Shown here: one piece after another, positions 18,347 through 28,200 of the stretch
Numbering within the stretch: the first letter of the stretch is position 1
How the letters are laid out: each line of letters starts with the position of its first letter
Assembly (NCBI RefSeq): GCF_012641475.1
Contig: NZ_JABAIL010000006.1
Coordinates: 186,001 to 250,000 of the forward strand
Direction: 5' to 3'
Origin: Flammeovirga agarivorans
GTDB lineage: Bacteria; Bacteroidota; Bacteroidia; Cytophagales; Flammeovirgaceae
Length of the DNA stretch: 64,000 nt
Made by a program: the position numbers and the translations under genes
The notes under the pieces: generated by a model
Databases searched by the model: none
What the model saw: the letters and a program-made list of their open reading frames with translations, nothing else
What the model was told of the DNA's origin: nothing

Positions 18347-19561
18347 ATGAATAGAGAGTCATTCAAAATATCGCTAGAAAAAGAACTTAAGGATGGTATT
18401 TTAAACTATTGGTTGTCAAATACAATTGATCATAAAAATGGAGGTTTTTTTGGCCAGATTACTTATGATAATATAGTACACAAAGAAGCCGACAAAGGAT
18501 CGATTATGCATGCAAGAATCTTATGGACATTTGCAGCAGCATATAACCAATTGAAAAATGATAAGTACTTGGAATTATGTGATTATGCCTATGACTACAT
18601 TAAGAAGGTATTTATCGATAAAAATCATGGTGGTGTTTATTGGATGGTTGATTATTTAGGTAATAAGGTAGATGGAAAGAAACAAATTTATGCGAATGCA
18701 TTTGTGATCTACGCCTTTTCTGAATATGCAATTGCAAAAGGTATTCAAGAACCATTAGACCTGGCAATGGACCTCTTTCATAAAATCGAAGAACATGCTT
18801 TTGATAAAGAATTAAATGGTTATTTCGAAGCATATTCTGAAGAGTGGGTTTTGATGGAAGATTTACGACTTAGCGAGAAAGACAAAAACGAAAAGAAAAC
18901 AAATAATACGCACTTACATATATTAGAAGCCTATACCACATTATTTAAAGCAACTAAAGATAAACAGGTAGGACAACAGTTGAAAAACTTAATTGTACTA
19001 TTCTTGGATACTATCTTGGATTCTAATACCTTCCATTTTAAATTATTTTTTGATGAAAACTGGACACTTAAATCTGATGAAATTAGCTATGGTCATGATA
19101 TAGAAGGAGCATGGTTAATTCAGGAAGCAGCTCAAGAGCTGGGTGATGTGACACTATTAGAAAGAGTAAAGGATACAGCAGTGAAAATTGCAGATGTTAC
19201 TTTAGCTGAAGGTATTGCAGAAGATGGAGCCATCGTCAATGAAGGTGACCCGACGGGTATCACAGATACAGACCGACATTGGTGGCCACAGATTGAAGCG
19301 ATGGTAGGTTTTATCAATGCTTATGAAAATACAGATGATGAAAAGTATCTAATTGCAGCCCATCGTTTGTGGGAATATTCGATAGAACATTTAGTCAATA
19401 AAGAATTTGGCGAATGGTGGTGGAGAGTTGATGAAAATAATACACCTAATTTAGAAGAAGATAAAGTAGGCCCATGGAAAGCACCATATCATAATGGTCG
19501 CGCATGTTTAGAAGGTATAAAACGATTTGAAAAATTAGCACAAACAACATCAATAAAATGA
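18347..19561 (+). CDS. AGE-family cellobiose/mannobiose 2-epimerase
   Basis: The 404-residue cytoplasmic protein is an (alpha/alpha)6-barrel of the N-acylglucosamine 2-epimerase superfamily. Cellobiose 2-epimerase motifs are present: SYGHDIEGAWLIQEAA, DRHWWPQIEAMVGF, EWWWRVDEN and GPWKAPYHNGRACLE, with histidines and arginine of the proton-transfer site. It converts the reducing mannose of mannobiose to glucose, giving the mannosyl-glucose that GH130 cleaves. The stop overlaps the start of the next gene (ATGA, 19558-19561), so the two are translationally coupled. Confidence 0.93.
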   Translation: MNRESFKISLEKELKDGILNYWLSNTIDHKNGGFFGQITYDNIVHKEADKGSIMHARILWTFAAAYNQLKNDKYLELCDYAYDYIKKVFIDKNHGGVYWMVDYLGNKVDGKKQIYANAFVIYAFSEYAIAKGIQEPLDLAMDLFHKIEEHAFDKELNGYFEAYSEEWVLMEDLRLSEKDKNEKKTNNTHLHILEAYTTLFKATKDKQVGQQLKNLIVLFLDTILDSNTFHFKLFFDENWTLKSDEISYGHDIEGAWLIQEAAQELGDVTLLERVKDTAVKIADVTLAEGIAEDGAIVNEGDPTGITDTDRHWWPQIEAMVGFINAYENTDDEKYLIAAHRLWEYSIEHLVNKEFGEWWWRVDENNTPNLEEDKVGPWKAPYHNGRACLEGIKRFEKLAQTTSIK

Positions 19562-20904
19562 AAGAAATTAAATTACTCTTAAAATACATGATACTGCTTG
19601 TAGTAGTGGCATCATGTTCAAAACCAACTCAAGAGCAAAGTACTTCCTTAAATAACAACTTTGTTACGGTACAAAATGGTGCCTTTTTTCTAAATGGGAA
19701 TCCCTATTATTTTATGGGAGCGAATTATTGGTATGGAATGAATATCGGTATGGAAAAAGGTGGCGACCGTCAACGTCTGATCAATGAATTGGATCAGATG
19801 AAAAATATGGGGATCACTAACCTGAGAATTTTAGCTTCTTCAGAAGGTGATGAAAACCAGTCCTTTCAAGTACACCCAACAATGCAAACGGCTCCGGGTG
19901 AATACAATGAAGATGTATTTGTTGGTCTAGACTTTTTACTTCAGGAGATGGGGAAAAGAGATATGAAAGCCGTTATGGTATTAAATAACTTTTGGACTTG
20001 GTCTGGAGGAATGCCTCAATATCTACAATGGTCTGGAAAAGGAGCTATTCCTTATCCTCAAATTTCAAAAGAATGGAACAAATTTACGGACTACTCTAAA
20101 CAGTTCTACTCTGATGAAAAAGCCTTAAAAATGTTTGATGACCATTTGAGAGTACTGATCAATAGAAAAAATTCTTTAACAGGTTTGGCCTATAGTGAAG
20201 ACCCGACCATTATGTCTTGGCAACTTAGTAATGAGCCAAGAGGGTATAGTGAAGTGGAAGCGTATCATAAATGGATTAAAGCTACTGCAACGCTTATTAA
20301 GGAACTTGATCCAAACCATTTAGTATCATTGGGTTCTGAAGGAGACTCCCCAGGTCCTGATGCGGGTATCAGCCTTCTAAAAGATAATGTGATCGATGAA
20401 ATTGATTATGTAACCATACATATTTGGGCTCAGAATTGGGGTTGGTACGATCCTGCACACCCAGAAGAAAAGTTTGAAGAGACAAAGAAAAAAGTCACTA
20501 CTTATTTAACAAAACATATCCAAGACGCTAAACAGTTAGGAAAACCTGCAGTATTGGAAGAGTTTGGGATTGCTAGAGATAACGATGACTATTCACCTAC
20601 AGCGACAACGGTCTGGAGAGATAAATATTATCAATTTGTATTTAATGAAGTCGTAAAACATGCACAGGAAAACGCTCCTATCTATGGTATGAATTTCTGG
20701 GCTTACTCAGGGGGAGGACGTCCAGCAGCACCAAAAGAATTTTGGAAAAAAGGAGATGACTTTATTGGAGATCCTCCACATGAACCACAAGGTTGGTATG
20801 GAGTTTATGATAAAGACCAAAGTACTATTCAGGTGATTAAGGAGTATGCTAAGAAAATGAATGTACTGTCTACTAAAGTGGTAGCTGAAAATGTAACTCA
20901 ATAA
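19558..20904 (+). CDS. GH5_7 endo-beta-1,4-mannanase lipoprotein
   Basis: The 448-residue lipoprotein has lipobox VVASC with Cys20. A GH5 (beta/alpha)8 domain fills about 35-435: acid/base Glu226 in SWQLSNEPRG and nucleophile Glu335 in AVLEEFGIAR. The opening FFLNGNPYYFMGANYWYGM and the loops fit subfamily 7 mannanases. It should attack mannan at the cell surface and feed the SusCD importer (location inferred from the lipid anchor). It overlaps the epimerase by 4 bases and the downstream sulfatase by 1 base, so three genes are coupled. Confidence 0.9.
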   Translation: MKEIKLLLKYMILLVVVASCSKPTQEQSTSLNNNFVTVQNGAFFLNGNPYYFMGANYWYGMNIGMEKGGDRQRLINELDQMKNMGITNLRILASSEGDENQSFQVHPTMQTAPGEYNEDVFVGLDFLLQEMGKRDMKAVMVLNNFWTWSGGMPQYLQWSGKGAIPYPQISKEWNKFTDYSKQFYSDEKALKMFDDHLRVLINRKNSLTGLAYSEDPTIMSWQLSNEPRGYSEVEAYHKWIKATATLIKELDPNHLVSLGSEGDSPGPDAGISLLKDNVIDEIDYVTIHIWAQNWGWYDPAHPEEKFEETKKKVTTYLTKHIQDAKQLGKPAVLEEFGIARDNDDYSPTATTVWRDKYYQFVFNEVVKHAQENAPIYGMNFWAYSGGGRPAAPKEFWKKGDDFIGDPPHEPQGWYGVYDKDQSTIQVIKEYAKKMNVLSTKVVAENVTQ

Positions 20905-22676
20905 TGAAGACAGTAATAAAATATATTTTTGGTTGTTATCTCTTGGGTATTTTGTTTCCAACATTTGCCCAAGAGAAAAGACCTCCCAATGTCATTTTGA
21001 TATTAACCGATGATCAAGGATGGGGCGACTTTTCTTACACAGGAAATGAGTTTCTGAAAACACCTCACTTTGATCAGATGACAGAAGAAAGTGCCGTATT
21101 GGATCACTTTTATGTCAGTCCTGTTTGTGCACCAACAAGAGCAAGTGTATTAACAGGTAGGTACCACTTAAGGACAGGTGTGTCGTTTGTGACGAGAGGT
21201 AGGGAAAATATGAGAGCAGAGGAAATAACCATTGCCGAAGCATTTAAATCAGCAGGTTATGCCACAGGCTGTTTTGGAAAATGGCATAATGGAGCTCATT
21301 ACCCTGAAAATCCCCAAGGACAAGGTTTTGATACTTTCCTTGGGTTTACCTCCGGTCATTGGAGTAATTACTTTGATACACAATTGGAGAATAATGGAGA
21401 AATGGTAGAGACAAAGGGATACATCACTGATGTTTTGACCGATGCGACGATCGAATTTATTGAAAAAAATAAAGATCAACCATTTTTTGCATATGTACCG
21501 TTTAATGCTCCTCACACTCCATACCAAGTACCAGATAAGTACTATGATCTTTATAAAGACATTGATTTTGGGTATAGCGAAAAGCAAAATAAGAAGATTG
21601 CCACTATTTATGGAATGTGTAAAAATGTGGACGATAATCTTGGAAGAATTCGTCAGTACTTAAAAGAGAACAATTTAGAAGAAAATACAATTGTTTTGTT
21701 TTTGTCTGACAATGGCCCTCAAGGAGATCGTTACAATGGTCCATGGAGAGGAGGAAAAACATCAGTACATGAAGGAGGCTCATTGGTTCCTTGTACTATT
21801 CAATGGAAAGGAAAGATACCTTCATCTGTAAAAACACAATCAACGGCTCATATTGATCTTATGCCTACACTAATTGGGTTAGCTGGTATTGAGAAATCTC
21901 AACAAATCCAATTTGATGGGATAGATTTGAGCGAGTATTTATTAGACTCCAAAGCAGTTATTGAAGACCGAAATCTATATACACATATGACGGGATTTGA
22001 AATAACGGCAGAAAGAGGTGCAGTGAGACAGGGAAATTATAGGTTTACGACAGAATTTGGAGAGAAAGGATTGTATAATCTTAAAGAAGACCCTTCTGAG
22101 AAAAAGAACCTAATAGACCAATTACCTAATAAATCTAAGGAACTAGAAAATGCATTTCTAGATTGGTACAAAGATGTTACGGCTTCAGGTTTTTCAGATT
22201 TACGAATTCCTATGGGATACTCTGAAAGTAAAAGAGTAGTGCTAGCTGCTCACGAAAGTAGCTCTAAGGGTGATTTAAAATTTAAAGCTAACGTAAACGG
22301 TTGGGCACATGATTGGTACTTAGTCGATGGCTATGCTGAAATCCAATGGCCTATTGCTATCGTACAACCTTCAACTTTTCATTTACAATTAAAGTACGCT
22401 GGAGACGTAGTAAAAGGAGATATTATAGAAGTGACAATTGGTCATCAAACGATAAAGAAAAAAATCAGAAAAAATTATACTCCGACACCATTACCAACTC
22501 CGGATAGAGTAATGAGAGAACAGGAGGCAAAAGAACAAACTTGGGGAACTCTAGACCTTGGGAAGGTATCCTTACCTGAATTAGGAAAAACTACCTGTGA
22601 AATAAAAATACAGAAAGTGAATAAAGGAACTCTTGAGGTGAAAGAATTGATCACAAGAAGAATAGATACGCTGTAA
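20904..22676 (+). CDS. Cys-type sulfatase coupled to mannanase gene
   Basis: The 590-residue protein has a signal peptide (cleavage near TFAQ). The formylglycine motif is C75-A-P-T-R79, followed by SVLTGRY; metal-binding Asp36-Asp37 lie in LILTDDQGWGDF, and GKWHNG and FLSDNGPQGDRYNGPWRGGK complete the sulfatase core. About 130 C-terminal residues form an extra beta-rich domain. The Cys must be converted to formylglycine by a maturase not encoded here. It removes sulfate esters in the periplasm or outside; the exact subfamily cannot be set. The start overlaps the GH5_7 stop (TAATG), which ties it to mannan degradation and suggests a sulfated mannose-containing substrate. Confidence 0.92.
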   Translation: MKTVIKYIFGCYLLGILFPTFAQEKRPPNVILILTDDQGWGDFSYTGNEFLKTPHFDQMTEESAVLDHFYVSPVCAPTRASVLTGRYHLRTGVSFVTRGRENMRAEEITIAEAFKSAGYATGCFGKWHNGAHYPENPQGQGFDTFLGFTSGHWSNYFDTQLENNGEMVETKGYITDVLTDATIEFIEKNKDQPFFAYVPFNAPHTPYQVPDKYYDLYKDIDFGYSEKQNKKIATIYGMCKNVDDNLGRIRQYLKENNLEENTIVLFLSDNGPQGDRYNGPWRGGKTSVHEGGSLVPCTIQWKGKIPSSVKTQSTAHIDLMPTLIGLAGIEKSQQIQFDGIDLSEYLLDSKAVIEDRNLYTHMTGFEITAERGAVRQGNYRFTTEFGEKGLYNLKEDPSEKKNLIDQLPNKSKELENAFLDWYKDVTASGFSDLRIPMGYSESKRVVLAAHESSSKGDLKFKANVNGWAHDWYLVDGYAEIQWPIAIVQPSTFHLQLKYAGDVVKGDIIEVTIGHQTIKKKIRKNYTPTPLPTPDRVMREQEAKEQTWGTLDLGKVSLPELGKTTCEIKIQKVNKGTLEVKELITRRIDTL

Positions 22677-22756
22677 AGCTAGCTGTATCAGGAAAGAAAA
22701 CAATCAGATATGATTTTTTAAACTAAACATAATTTAAAATATTTTTCACTTGGATT

Positions 22757-24454
22757 ATGAGAAAAAAGATGAATACATACTTATTATTACTTTTTCTAGG
22801 GTTGATAAGTTGTTCGACAGAAGAACCAACAGATACCCCAGAAACTACTATGGGAAACTTGACGCTCTCTGTCGCTATCGATGAACAAGTTGATGAACAA
22901 AGCTCTCAGCGTCAAAAGGAAGAAACATTGGACATGAAAATCGATATCGTTGATGTTGATGGCAAGACAGTGGATTCTTACGCATCAATAAATGAATTAC
23001 CAGAGGAGATCGAATTAGCAACAGGTGTATATACTGCACAAGGAGTAAGCACATCATCTAAACAATTGGGTTTTGATGATCCTCAATATGGTGGTACTTC
23101 AGAGGATTTTTCGATCCAATCCGATCAATTAACTGCAGTGAGTTTATCATGTAATCTTCAGAATACAATGGTTTCTGTAGCCTATTCAGATGTGGTAAAA
23201 AATCAGTTTTCGGTATATTCTTCTGTTGTAAAATCTTCTTTTGGAGAGTTAGCGTTCGAACAAGGCGAAACTAGATCAGGTTACTTTAGATCGAGTGGAA
23301 GCTTAACAGTAAATTCAACGATAGGAGAAGGAAATAGCCAGTTGAATGCAGAAGTAACAATTGATAATATCCAACCTACAACACATTACACTGTAACTAT
23401 TGATGTGGATACAGGTACAGGAAAATTAGTAATTACTGTTGATGAAACTGTACTTGATGGTGGTGAAAAAGATATTGTAATTACTCCAGTAGAGGGAGAA
23501 GAAAGACCAGATTACAACACATCTATTGGTTTCTTTACTAAAGATGGAAAATTATACGATGCCAATGGAGTAGAATTTATTGCTAGAGGCCTTAACAATG
23601 CTCACTTCTGGTTCGATAACGGAGGAAGAGAATTGGCATTAGATGCGTTGACTCCAATTGCGGCCTATCACTCAAATGCAGTACGATTGGTTTGGCAAAC
23701 AAACTATGAAGCTAAAAACTGGAACAATGTTGAAGAAAGTGTTCAACTAAGAAAGTTGATCACAACAACGATCGATAAAGGTATGGTGCCAATGATCGAA
23801 TTACATGATGTAACAGGAGATGAAAGTAAGGAAAACTTATTAAAAATGGCCGAATTTTATGTCAGAGCAGATATTCTTGCAGTGATGAAAGAGTTCGAAA
23901 GTATCCTTCTAATTAACATCGCAAATGAATGGAGTGGTAAAACAACTACATATAGAGATGCTTATAAAGAGGCGGTGACCATGATGAGAAATGCAGGCCT
24001 TAAACATACCATCGTTATTGATGCAAGTGGCTGGGGACAAGACATGACACCGATTTTTGATTATGGACAGGAAATCATCGATAATGATCCTCAGAAGAAT
24101 ATTCTGTTCTCTGTTCACATGTACCAAAGTTATAGAAATGAAGTGACCATTACTTCAAACCTTGAGAAAGCAGTTGAAATGAAATTGCCATTGATTGTTG
24201 GTGAATTTGGTTTCCAACATGGTGGAACTCCAGAAGCACCAATTCAGATTCCATATGAACATATTCTTTCAGAGTGTGAACGCTTAGGAATCGGATGGTA
24301 TGCCTGGTCATGGAAAGGAAATTCTGGAGGAGTAGAATACTTGGACCTTTCTGAAGATTGGGAAGGTACTACACTAACAGATTGGGGTGATGGTATTGTA
24401 AATGATGTCAATGGCCTAAAGAATACATCGAAGAAAGTATCAGTGATTAACTAA
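22757..24454 (+). CDS. DUF4493-GH5_8 beta-mannanase lipoprotein
   Basis: The 565-residue lipoprotein has lipobox LISC with Cys19. An N-terminal DUF4493-like beta-sandwich region (about 30-245) resembles the separate downstream lipoprotein. A GH5 domain of subfamily 8 type follows (about 252-560): acid/base Glu391 in INIANEWSGK, nucleophile Glu483 in LIVGEFGFQHG, and the GH5_8-typical WYAWSWKGNSGGVEYLDLS and LTDWGD tail. It should be an outer-surface endo-mannanase whose DUF4493 part acts as spacer or glycan-binding arm (inference). It comes 80 bases after the sulfatase and 8 bases before the lone DUF4493 gene. Confidence 0.87.
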   Translation: MRKKMNTYLLLLFLGLISCSTEEPTDTPETTMGNLTLSVAIDEQVDEQSSQRQKEETLDMKIDIVDVDGKTVDSYASINELPEEIELATGVYTAQGVSTSSKQLGFDDPQYGGTSEDFSIQSDQLTAVSLSCNLQNTMVSVAYSDVVKNQFSVYSSVVKSSFGELAFEQGETRSGYFRSSGSLTVNSTIGEGNSQLNAEVTIDNIQPTTHYTVTIDVDTGTGKLVITVDETVLDGGEKDIVITPVEGEERPDYNTSIGFFTKDGKLYDANGVEFIARGLNNAHFWFDNGGRELALDALTPIAAYHSNAVRLVWQTNYEAKNWNNVEESVQLRKLITTTIDKGMVPMIELHDVTGDESKENLLKMAEFYVRADILAVMKEFESILLINIANEWSGKTTTYRDAYKEAVTMMRNAGLKHTIVIDASGWGQDMTPIFDYGQEIIDNDPQKNILFSVHMYQSYRNEVTITSNLEKAVEMKLPLIVGEFGFQHGGTPEAPIQIPYEHILSECERLGIGWYAWSWKGNSGGVEYLDLSEDWEGTTLTDWGDGIVNDVNGLKNTSKKVSVIN

Positions 24455-24462
24455 TTGAAACA

Positions 24463-25092
24463 ATGAAAAACATGAAAAAATTATTTATCACAGCACTTGT
24501 AAGTGTACTATTTTTCAGTTGTACTACTTCAGATGAAAAAGAAAATGAAGTACATCATGGACAGTTGGTTATTCAGCTTTCGAGTAACCAGAGAAGTTTG
24601 GAAGAGGTAGAAGAATATGGATTATCTATAGTAAATGCAGAAGGTGAGGCAGTTATTGTTTATGACAAAGTTGCTGATGCACCAGCCTCTATTGACTTAG
24701 CAGTGGGGAGCTATACTGTAAAAGTATACAGTGCAGAGGAGAAACCTCCTTTTTCTTTCGATGCACCATATTTCTATGGAGAAGAAGCATGTGTGATTGA
24801 AAGTGGTCAGGAGACTTCTGTAAGCATTGACTGTAAGATGGAACATGTTAAACTAACATTAGCGTATTCATCTGAAATTACAAATAATGCAAAATCTTAT
24901 TCGTCTGTTATTGAATCTTCTAATGGACAAATTACAATAGATGAAGAAACATCAAACACTGTATATGCAGAGCGTTCTGCATTAATCATATCAACAACAA
25001 TAGAGGAACAAGACGGAACTGTTTTGACAGGTAAACAGGTGATTTCTGGGTTAGAAAATCAAACGGAATATTTAATAAATATTTCTTACTAA
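24463..25092 (+). CDS. Stand-alone DUF4493-like lipoprotein
   Basis: The 209-residue lipoprotein has lipobox FFSC with Cys20. Its mature part parallels the N-terminal region of the preceding GH5_8 protein: GQLVIQLSSN, a glutamate-rich stretch, IDLAVGSYTVKVYS, FDAPYFYGEEACVIESGQ and VKLTLAYSSEI. It therefore looks like the non-catalytic half of its neighbour encoded alone. It may be a surface glycan-binding or docking protein of the mannan system; nothing catalytic is visible. An ATG at 24472 is an alternative start. A hairpin terminator ends the operon just after it. Confidence 0.75.
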   Translation: MKNMKKLFITALVSVLFFSCTTSDEKENEVHHGQLVIQLSSNQRSLEEVEEYGLSIVNAEGEAVIVYDKVADAPASIDLAVGSYTVKVYSAEEKPPFSFDAPYFYGEEACVIESGQETSVSIDCKMEHVKLTLAYSSEITNNAKSYSSVIESSNGQITIDEETSNTVYAERSALIISTTIEEQDGTVLTGKQVISGLENQTEYLINISY

Positions 25093-25118
25093 CTACTACT
25101 AAGTATAAACCAAAAAAT

Positions 25119-25155
25119 AGAAAAGCTATCCCGTTTGGGGTAGGCTTTTCTCTAC
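25119..25155 (+). terminator. Terminator of the mannan operon
   Basis: AGAAAAGC (25119-25126) pairs with GCTTTTCT (25144-25151), extended inward by TATCCC/GGGGTA with one bulge and closed by a small loop. It marks the end of the rightward mannan operon before the regulatory genes. Confidence 0.75.
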
Positions 25156-25202
25156 TATCAATTCACAACTAACGATTATCCACAACAAAACTTTTTAGTG
25201 AA

Positions 25203-28200
25203 ATGAAAAAAATTATTTATACATCGATACTGTTACTTTTTTTTAGTATTACATATTCTCAGGATAAAATTTTTCACCATATCAATGAGAATTCAGGTTT
25301 AACAAATAAGGTAGTTAAAGACCTTATCAGGGATAAAAAAGGCTTTTTATGGGCAGCAACACAAAACGGGCTGCACCGCTATGATGGATATAAAATGAAG
25401 GTGTATAGAACTTCATCTTCAGATCCGAATTTTGCACTTTCTAGTAATGACATTAATGTCTTAATGGAAGACAACGAACAGCGTTTGTGGGTAGGTACTA
25501 CAACCAACTTACACATGATGAATGCTGATGGAGAATCATTTATAAAATTAATGGATAAATCACCTTTTGGTGAAGAGGCTTTTGTGTTTGAAATCACTTC
25601 GATTATTCAAGACAAAGACGATGATATTTGGGTAGGAACAAAAGGAGCAGGTTTATATAAGTTTAATGAAGATGGTGAACTATTGGTTCATTATTTATCA
25701 AATAAAGAAAGTAGGTACTTGTCTACTATCAATGCGTTAGCCGAGGACAAAAACGGAAATATTTGGATTGGTCATGATGAGTTGAACATTAGTGTTTTTG
25801 ATAGAGAAAACGGGGCGTTTTCAATGATCCGTTTGGACCAAAATCAAAGTCACTTTGTGAATAATAATGCTAGTGATATTACTAAAATAATCGTCACAGA
25901 AAATAAAGGAATATTAGTGGGGACGTTGCAAAATGGCCTCTTTTCAATTCACCCACAAACCAAAGAGATAGATTATTTATATACCATAAATAAAACCCTA
26001 AAGCACCCATCTATCCAAGATATTGTTGTCGATAATTTTAGACAAGTTTGGGTGGCAACTTCTGATGGGTTACACCTATTATCATCATATAGTGATAAGG
26101 TGACGAAGATATACAGAAATGATGATCTAAATAAAAAGAGTATTGCATCGAATGCCTTGAAGTCTCTTTGTTATGATCAACAGAATATTTTATGGGTTGG
26201 TGTTTCGGGAAAAGGTATTGATTACATAGAACCAAACTTTAAGAAATTCAACACTTACAAAAGAGAGGTGATGAATTACAATAGTCTTAAGCACACAACA
26301 GTGCAAACTATTTTTGAAGATAGTAAAAAGAACTTGTGGTTTGGTACAAGTGGTGGTGGTGTATCTTTCTTAAATACAAAAACAGGAAAATACGAACACT
26401 ATACCCCAGAAAAAGGAAATCCAGATAAGTTACAAGAGTGGTCAGTTTTTTCTATTTATGAAGACCACCAAGGAAATATTTGGGTCGGTTCGTATTTAGG
26501 TGGTTTAGCAAAATTCGATACCAAAACTAAAAAGTTTAAGACCTACAAAAATAATTCTTGGGATAAGTCAAGCCTACCTCATGATGACGTTAGAGATATT
26601 TTTGAAGATAGTAAAAACCAATTGTGGGTGACTACAAATGGAGGCGGTGTTGCTATTTTTGATAGAGAGCAAGAAACTTTTAAAGTATTTCAGAGAGAAC
26701 ATAACAAAGGAGCTGAAACGTTATCGAGTAATTGGACTCTCAATGTTTATGAAGATTCAAGAGGTTGGATTTGGGTAGGAACATATGGAGGATTATCTAT
26801 TTATTACCCTAATGAAGACCGTTGGATTAACTTTATGAATGATAAAGATGATCCCAAGTCTTTATCGCACAACTGGGTATATGCAGTCCACGAAGATAAA
26901 GAGGGCAATATTTGGATTGGTACCGCTGGAGGTTTGAATAAGATTGATGAAGAAAAGATGTCATCACCGATCAAAGAATATACCTCAGATCTTATGAGTT
27001 TATACTCTGAAAAAGAAGGACTGATGAGCAATAGTATTCATGGTATTTTAGAAGACCAAAAAGGCAACTTATGGTTGAGCTCTAACTCTGGTATTACAAA
27101 ATTTAATGTAGATGAAAATTCATTCCGTCATTTTACCAAAGACGATGGATTACAAGGCAATGAGTTTATACCCATGTCTTATATGAAAACAGCAAAAGGG
27201 AAACTTATTTTTGGTGGAAATAACGGTGCCAACGAGTTTTTACCCAAAGAGATTAATATCAATCCTTTTTCTCCTAAAGTAGTACTCACAGGATTTTCAC
27301 TTTTTAATCAAGAAGTAAAAGCCAGTACTAACTCACCCATTCTATCAAGAGATATAACAAGTACAGATGAGATCGTTTTGAACCATGATCAAAATGTATT
27401 GACATTCAGTTTTGTAGCCCTAAATCTAATTTCACCAGAGAAAAACCAATATGCATATAAAATGGATGGTTTTGATAAGGATTGGAATTATGTTAATCAT
27501 AAAAGAGAGGCAATTTATACTAACCTCGATCCGGGTGATTATATTTTTATGGTAAAAGGAACCAATAATGATGGCTTATGGAGTGAGGATGAACAAGAAA
27601 TCCTACTAACTATTTATCCTCCATATTGGCAGACTTGGTGGTTTAGACTTTCAGTATTTCTATTGTTGGTATTAACGATCTACTTAGGGTATAAATGGAA
27701 AGTTAGAGCTTACAAGAGAGAACAACAGGTTTTGGAAAATACTGTAAATGAAAGGACTGCGGAACTTGCTGAAAGAAATGATGATCTTTTAATGATCAAC
27801 GAGGAAGTTCAGCAACAAGCGGAAGAACTTGAAATGCAGAGGGACAACCTTTCGAACACCAATAAGTTGATTTCAGAACGAAACATTGAACTAAATAAAA
27901 AGAACACTGAGATTTCGACTTTATTGGATCAGTTAAAAGTGGCCAATGGGGAGATTTCATTAAAAAACAGACATATAACAGATTCCATTCGTTATGCTCA
28001 AACAATGCAGGAAGCGATTCTTCCATTAACAGGACAGTTTTCGCAGTTCTTTACGAATCACTTTATTCTTTTTAAACCAAAAGACATAGTCTCTGGAGAC
28101 TTCTATTGGTTAAGTGCAAAAGATACCGAAAACAGACTTTTTGTAGCAGTTGTGGACTGTACCGGACATGGTGTTCCAGGGGCTTTTATGTCGATGATCG

